In this document: positions 60,421 to 64,000 of the stretch, piece by piece | Layout of the letters: each line of letters opens with the position of its first letter | Numbering within the stretch: the stretch's first letter is position 1 | Assembly: GCF_045277565.1 (NCBI RefSeq) | Contig: NZ_CP123584.1 | Location: 2,914,001 to 2,978,000 of the forward strand | Direction: 5' to 3' | Source: Aliisedimentitalea scapharcae | GTDB lineage: Bacteria; Pseudomonadota; Alphaproteobacteria; Rhodobacterales; Rhodobacteraceae | Length of the DNA: 64,000 nucleotides | Notes under the pieces: model-generated | What the model was told of the DNA's origin: nothing | Seen by the model: only the letters and a program-made list of their open reading frames with translations | Database searches by the model: none | Translations under genes and position numbers: made by a program

Positions 60421-60460
60421 CCGCTGTCTGTTCAGCGTGTCTTGCTGAACGTTTGGGTGT

Positions 60461-60488
60461 ATTATGGCCCAGCCCCGATATCGTCAAG
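60461..60488 (-). promoter_or_regulatory. Promoter of the tRNA-Asp pair
   Basis: On the minus strand CTTGAC, 16 bases, CATAAT. It sits about 40 bases before the first tRNA. A 7-bp stem-loop GTTCAGC / GCTGAAC (60430-60450) lies in the leader. Confidence 0.65.
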
Positions 60489-60991
60489 CAGTGTTTCGCG
60501 TTTTTCTGCTGTTTGGTGGGAATTATTTTTGGTTTCCCAACTAACCCCTTGTGAGACAAGGCTTCGTCACGATCCTTCACCCGTCGGCGCATTCCCGGCG
60601 CTGCCCGCCCGACACCGGCAAGCCAGCGGACAGGCACGCCAATGTGCGATCCGCCACGCATTGGCAGATTTGAGCCCCCATCTATCACGGTTACAGGAAA
60701 TCTGCCTGCTGGTTTCGCGCTCCAATATGCCCTGGAAAGTCGGAACAGACGCAGGCCTTCGTCGCCGCAAGAACGTTTCGGACCACTTCCCTCATTTCCG
60801 AGGGGCCCGAGAACACGAAACAACAGCAGATCTGAAGTCGCAGCCAAAAATGTGAAGCTGAAAGAACACCGGGCATAGTTTTCGCCCGCCCCTGGACGGC
60901 GCTGGCATCACCGACGGACGTTTCCATGAATAATCGTGCAATCTGAGCTCGTTTCGGCAATTGTTCTTTATGACTGCTCGGGAGACCTGTC
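60489..60991. other. Intergenic region before the cyclase gene
   Basis: About 500 bases with no recognised gene on either strand. Open frames here have the composition of antisense or non-coding DNA. It must hold the promoter of the plus-strand cyclase gene, but no clear -35/-10 pair was found. Confidence 0.35.
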
Positions 60992-62842
60992 TTGACTGAG
61001 AATAGAGTAGAACGTCGACTTGCAGCGATTCTCGCCGCCGACGTGGTGGGCTATTCCTCATTGATCGAGAATGATGAAACTGGCACCCGCGCGCTTTTGA
61101 ACGCGGCATTCGACGAGATCATCGCCCCGGCCCTTGAACGCCATCGCGGGCGATTGTTCAAGACGATGGGTGATGGGTATTTGGCCGAATTTGCCTCCGT
61201 CGTCGAAGCTGTCGAATGCGCAGCCGCCATCCAAAAGAACCTTGCTGACCACAGCACGCTGACCTTGCGGATCGGGATAAACTTGGGTGACGTCATCGTC
61301 GAAGGCGATGATCTCCATGGAGATGGCATAAATGTTGCAGCGCGGATCGAGGCATTGGCGGACCCCGGTGGCATCGCAATCTCGCGGTCGGCGCGCGATC
61401 AGATCCGGGACAAGTTGAACGTGACTCTGCATGACCTTGGCGAAATCCAGGTCAAGAATATCGCCCGCCCAGTGCGTGTGTTCAATGTGGTCGACCCGAG
61501 TATACCTTCTGATGCGGCGACGACGTCACGGCCCCAAACGTTCGTTTGGAAATTTGGTGCGGCGGGCGTGGCGCTGCTGGTGTTGGCATTTGTTGGCATG
61601 CTGGCCTGGGACCGTTTGCGTCCCCAGGACGTGGAAGCCGCATCTCTTGCGAGGATGCAACTGGCGTTGCCAGACAAGCCCTCCGTCGCGGTGCTCCCGT
61701 TCAAGACACAGTCCGGCACCCAGGAAGAAGCACTGCTGGCAAGGGCCGTGGGCGAAGATCTCACGCGCAGCCTGGCGCGAGTCGATGGCCTGTTCGTCAT
61801 TGCGAGCAGTTCGACGGAACGATACCGCGACCAGAGGGTGAGCCCCGCAAAGGTGGCAGAAGAGCTGGGCGTGGCTCATATCGTGCGAGGCACATTGCGG
61901 CGGTCTGGCGAACAAGTGCGCGTCGACACCGAGCTGATCGAAACACTGTCAGGACGCATAATTTGGAGCGACCGTATCGAACGTGCGTCCAAGGACGTGT
62001 TTGAATTGCAGGACTCGCTTGTCACCCATCTCGCGCAGCAGTTTTCCGAAGATTTGGAGCGCGTGCAGGACCGGCATCGCTTCACAGAGAACCCAGAGGC
62101 CTTTCTGCTGTGGGCGCGTGCGGACGAGGCAAGCTGGGTGAATACTCCCATCTCCTACCAGCGCGCGCGCGTACTGGCGCAAGAGGCGTTGGCGCTGGAT
62201 CCCGAATTCGTGAGAGCCACGGCGTTGCTCGGATTTGTCGAAACCCAGACCGGCTATTTCCGGGTTGCGAACGATCCCAGACTTGCGCTTGAAAATGGTC
62301 TTGAAATTGCACGAGAGGTCGTGCGTCTCGAACCGGATGACTGGTATTCACGTCAGGTTCTTGCACAATCGCTTCTGAATTTGCGCGACTACGAAGGCGC
62401 GCTTGACGAGTTCAGGCGTGCAATGGAGCTCGAACCCGCCCATCCGAATCTGCTGACCCGGTCAGCATTGGCGCTGATCTTTCTTGGCCGCGGGTCTGAG
62501 GCCGAGGAATTGCTGCGCCTTTCGGTTCGGTTGAACCCATTTCACAATTGGCTCGCCGACCAGTTGCTGGGTCAGGCAATCTATCTTCAGGGTCGATATG
62601 GCGAAGCACTGGAACATCTTGAGACTGCGCGCTCAAAGAACCCGCGCTTTATTGGAAATCTGTGGTGGCGCGCTGCTGCTTATGGACAACTTGGCGACGA
62701 CACCAAAGCAAGTCAGACGGTCAAAGCCATCATAGAACGTATGCCCAATGCGAGCATTTCCACAAGCTTCATCCAGATCACTGATCCTATTGGTCAGACA
62801 CGTTTTAAAGAGGGGCTGCGTGCGGCTGGGCTTCCTGAGTAA
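60992..62842 (+). CDS. Class III adenylate/guanylate cyclase with TPR domain
   Basis: 616 residues, TTG start with GGGAG seven bases upstream. Catalytic CHD domain at 1-165: RLAAILAADVVGYSSLIENDE supplies the first metal aspartate and KTMGDGYLAEFASVVEAV the second; LRIGINLGDVIVEGDDLHGDGINVAARI follows. A membrane helix lies at about 190-210, then a TolB/FlgO-like segment (KPSVAVLPFKTQSG, EELGVAHIVRGTLRRSGEQVRVD), then TPR repeats at about 390-600. This is the common one-pass cyclase-TPR design. cAMP is the likely product; the periplasmic TPR part probably senses a partner. Confidence 0.9.
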   Translation: MTENRVERRLAAILAADVVGYSSLIENDETGTRALLNAAFDEIIAPALERHRGRLFKTMGDGYLAEFASVVEAVECAAAIQKNLADHSTLTLRIGINLGDVIVEGDDLHGDGINVAARIEALADPGGIAISRSARDQIRDKLNVTLHDLGEIQVKNIARPVRVFNVVDPSIPSDAATTSRPQTFVWKFGAAGVALLVLAFVGMLAWDRLRPQDVEAASLARMQLALPDKPSVAVLPFKTQSGTQEEALLARAVGEDLTRSLARVDGLFVIASSSTERYRDQRVSPAKVAEELGVAHIVRGTLRRSGEQVRVDTELIETLSGRIIWSDRIERASKDVFELQDSLVTHLAQQFSEDLERVQDRHRFTENPEAFLLWARADEASWVNTPISYQRARVLAQEALALDPEFVRATALLGFVETQTGYFRVANDPRLALENGLEIAREVVRLEPDDWYSRQVLAQSLLNLRDYEGALDEFRRAMELEPAHPNLLTRSALALIFLGRGSEAEELLRLSVRLNPFHNWLADQLLGQAIYLQGRYGEALEHLETARSKNPRFIGNLWWRAAAYGQLGDDTKASQTVKAIIERMPNASISTSFIQITDPIGQTRFKEGLRAAGLPE

Positions 62843-62950
62843 TCCATGCGTCAGGCTGCCTGCGGTCTCTTCATACCCAAATCCGGTGCCCAGTGGCTCC
62901 CGGCCCGCAACAGGGTCTCCCCAACACGCAGGCATTCACACGATCATTGC

Positions 62951-63097
62951 TCAGCGGCCACCCTGTCCCATCACCGCATTACGATTTGCCTTGTGAGTCT
63001 GATAGTCTTGGTAGGCTTGAGTGCCGGGCTCCGGCACACAAGCTGTAAGGCCCAAGGTGGCCCCAATCAGGATCAGGCATTGAATACGTGCCAGCAT
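62951..63097 (-). CDS. Small lipoprotein (48 aa)
   Basis: 48-codon frame with AAAGGA seven bases before ATG 63097. A hydrophobic segment ends in the lipobox LGLTAC (cysteine 20), then a short polar tail (VPEPGTQAYQDYQTHKANRN). The complete signal, lipobox and ribosome site make it a believable gene. Function unknown. Confidence 0.6.
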   Translation of the reverse strand: MLARIQCLILIGATLGLTACVPEPGTQAYQDYQTHKANRNAVMGQGGR

Positions 63098-63154
63098 GTG
63101 TTCGTCCTTTGAAAACTGCGCTCAACCCAAAGAATAGACCGATTCACCCCAGAG

Positions 63155-63580
63155 TCACTGAGTAGCCAGGAGGCTGGCTTGAACTCGGATCTGCCTCGGC
63201 TGCAACGACATCCAGACGGTGCCATGGGCGATCATTGCACGAGGCGCTGATGCGGTGCCCCCGATCCGCCACAACGGCCGCGCCCGGCAAACAGACTGTG
63301 CAGCTGCCGTCGCGTGGAACAAAACCCTGCGGGCACCCCGGCCCCTGGGTCGGGCGCTGTGGAACAATCGGCGCTCTACCATGCTCCAAGCAGGGCCGTG
63401 ATCAAGGCCGTCACCCGAACTCAAACGCGAAACGGCCAACTCACGCCAAGGAGCGCTTTGCGCAACAGCCTTGTTATCAGATCCGACAAAGAACAGGTCA
63501 TCTCCGGGCGCGCCATAAATGGCATCGCTGGAGTTTGCTCCGCTAGGTGTGCCATTCCTATTTGTGTTTCTGATGCTCAT
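63155..63580 (-). pseudogene. Broken N-terminal fragment of an RTX-like protein
   Basis: The first 50 residues (MSIRNTNRNGTPSGANSSDA, then IYGAPGDDLFFVGSDN) resemble the start of an RTX calcium-binding protein, including one GAPGDD-like nonapeptide. After that the frame continues as low-complexity arginine/alanine-rich sequence with no RTX or other family features. Another minus frame (63144-63389, GCPQGFVPRDGSCTVC) overlaps and is unassigned. The start has no good ribosome site. Best read as a decayed or truncated gene. Confidence 0.45.
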
Positions 63581-63709
63581 GAATTCACACGATCGTTTTC
63601 GACATCTGATTCATTACACGCCCCTCGATATTACCTTGGTGAGTTTTTATCAAAACGATACATGCTGAATATTCGAGGGAAGTCTAGGTTATGAATTGTG
63701 ATTGCGAAT

Positions 63710-64000
63710 TTATGCGAGAAGATCGAATGCTTCACCGCCAATTTGAATATTAATTTCGGATTGATCTTCACCATCGACCAGCGCCCAAATGATTTGCCCC
63801 GTCGGTTTGTAGATCACAAATCCCTCCCTGATTGTATCTTCGCCGGAACGGTCCCCTGATGCATACGACGCATGGGCAAAATTGACCTGGAAATCGTCCG
63901 CCATCGCGGGGCCACCACCCCAGAGCAGAACATCGCCGTCTGCCGCCGTGTAATCCTGAATCCAGTCCGAACCATGACCTTCGGCCCCGGCATGAAAGAA
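63710..64000 (-). CDS. C-terminal part of an RTX-type calcium-binding protein (5' end beyond window)
   Basis: 97 codons read in from the window edge to a TAA at 63710. The segment GHGSDWIQDYTAADGDVLLW is a pattern typical of the end of RTX/hemolysin-type calcium-binding proteins; the tail ends TGQIIWALVDGEDQSEINIQ and FDLLA, also typical. Its N-terminal and repeat parts are outside the window. Probably an extracellular protein. Confidence 0.75.
   Translation of the reverse strand, partial: FFHAGAEGHGSDWIQDYTAADGDVLLWGGGPAMADDFQVNFAHASYASGDRSGEDTIREGFVIYKPTGQIIWALVDGEDQSEINIQIGGEAFDLLA

Noticed and set aside
60265..60855. 196-codon plus-strand open frame through the tRNA-Asp genes
   Set aside because: Reads across a tRNA gene in antisense and has no recognisable protein.

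Overview
The window reads as chromosomal DNA of an alphaproteobacterium of the Rhodobacteraceae (Roseobacter-like marine group). The main reasons are a 407-residue ALAS-type HemA of the Rhodobacter kind, a tripartite TRAP transporter, an RTX/Hint protein, several small proteins typical of Rhodobacteraceae (DUF6455, DUF2852, an RNA methyltransferase + PIN pair), -35 elements of the CTTGAC/GTTGAC type, and moderately high G+C with dense alternating-strand operons. This assignment is inference from gene content; no rRNA is present.

Layout. 1-7.9 kb: metY (sulfhydrylation route to homocysteine), a 1.1-kb stretch with no convincing gene, a SIMPL-domain periplasmic protein, a large one-pass membrane protein with a PilM/GspL-like head and a PilP/GspC-like tail, then hppD (tyrosine catabolism) divergent from an Lrp/AsnC regulator. 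8-14 kb: a KefB/C-type antiporter and a 1291-residue LamG-RTX-Hint secreted protein. 14.8-24.7 kb: housekeeping and small conserved genes (two-gene RNA methyltransferase/PIN operon, glnE, RidA, YbaK, DUF2852-RDD, bpt). 24.9-31.8 kb: a TRAP transporter (dctP-dctQ-extended dctM) divergent from a Cache-domain histidine kinase and a NarL/LuxR response regulator. 31.9-36.1 kb: a DUF6455 gene behind an FNR-like box, a 2OG-Fe(II) oxygenase, and ilvI-ilvH preceded by a complete peptide attenuator. 36-41.4 kb: an XRE regulator, a Rieske oxygenase with a translationally coupled small protein, a DUF2189 membrane protein and an amidase. 41.6-54.9 kb: a long minus-strand core set (prfB, PBP1A, a cyclic-nucleotide-type phosphodiesterase, amiC, an aminotransferase, ispG, a RodZ-like protein, hemA), interrupted by a plus-strand M48/TPR protease plus DsbA-like pair. 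55.3-64 kb: a methyltransferase, an M20 peptidase whose 3' end is copied in an exact 140-bp tandem repeat, a glycosyltransferase, a sulfotransferase-like protein, two tandem tRNA-Asp genes, a class III cyclase-TPR protein, a tiny lipoprotein and broken/partial RTX genes at the edge.

Themes. Cell-envelope assembly is prominent (PBP1A, AmiC, RodZ-like, BepA-like protease, DsbA-like oxidoreductase). Two FNR-type boxes (upstream of hemA and of the DUF6455 gene) suggest shared oxygen control. The strongest regulatory structure is the ilv leader (33467-33627): promoter, ribosome-binding site, 15-residue Val/Ile-rich peptide, competing hairpin and U-run terminator. The most unusual DNA structure is the 3.6-copy, 140-bp perfect tandem array at 57354-57856. 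I did not find phage, CRISPR or a clear complete insertion sequence. No wholly new multi-gene system is evident; the leads most worth following are the ilv leader, the tandem array, and several sharp operator-like palindromes with no assigned regulator.
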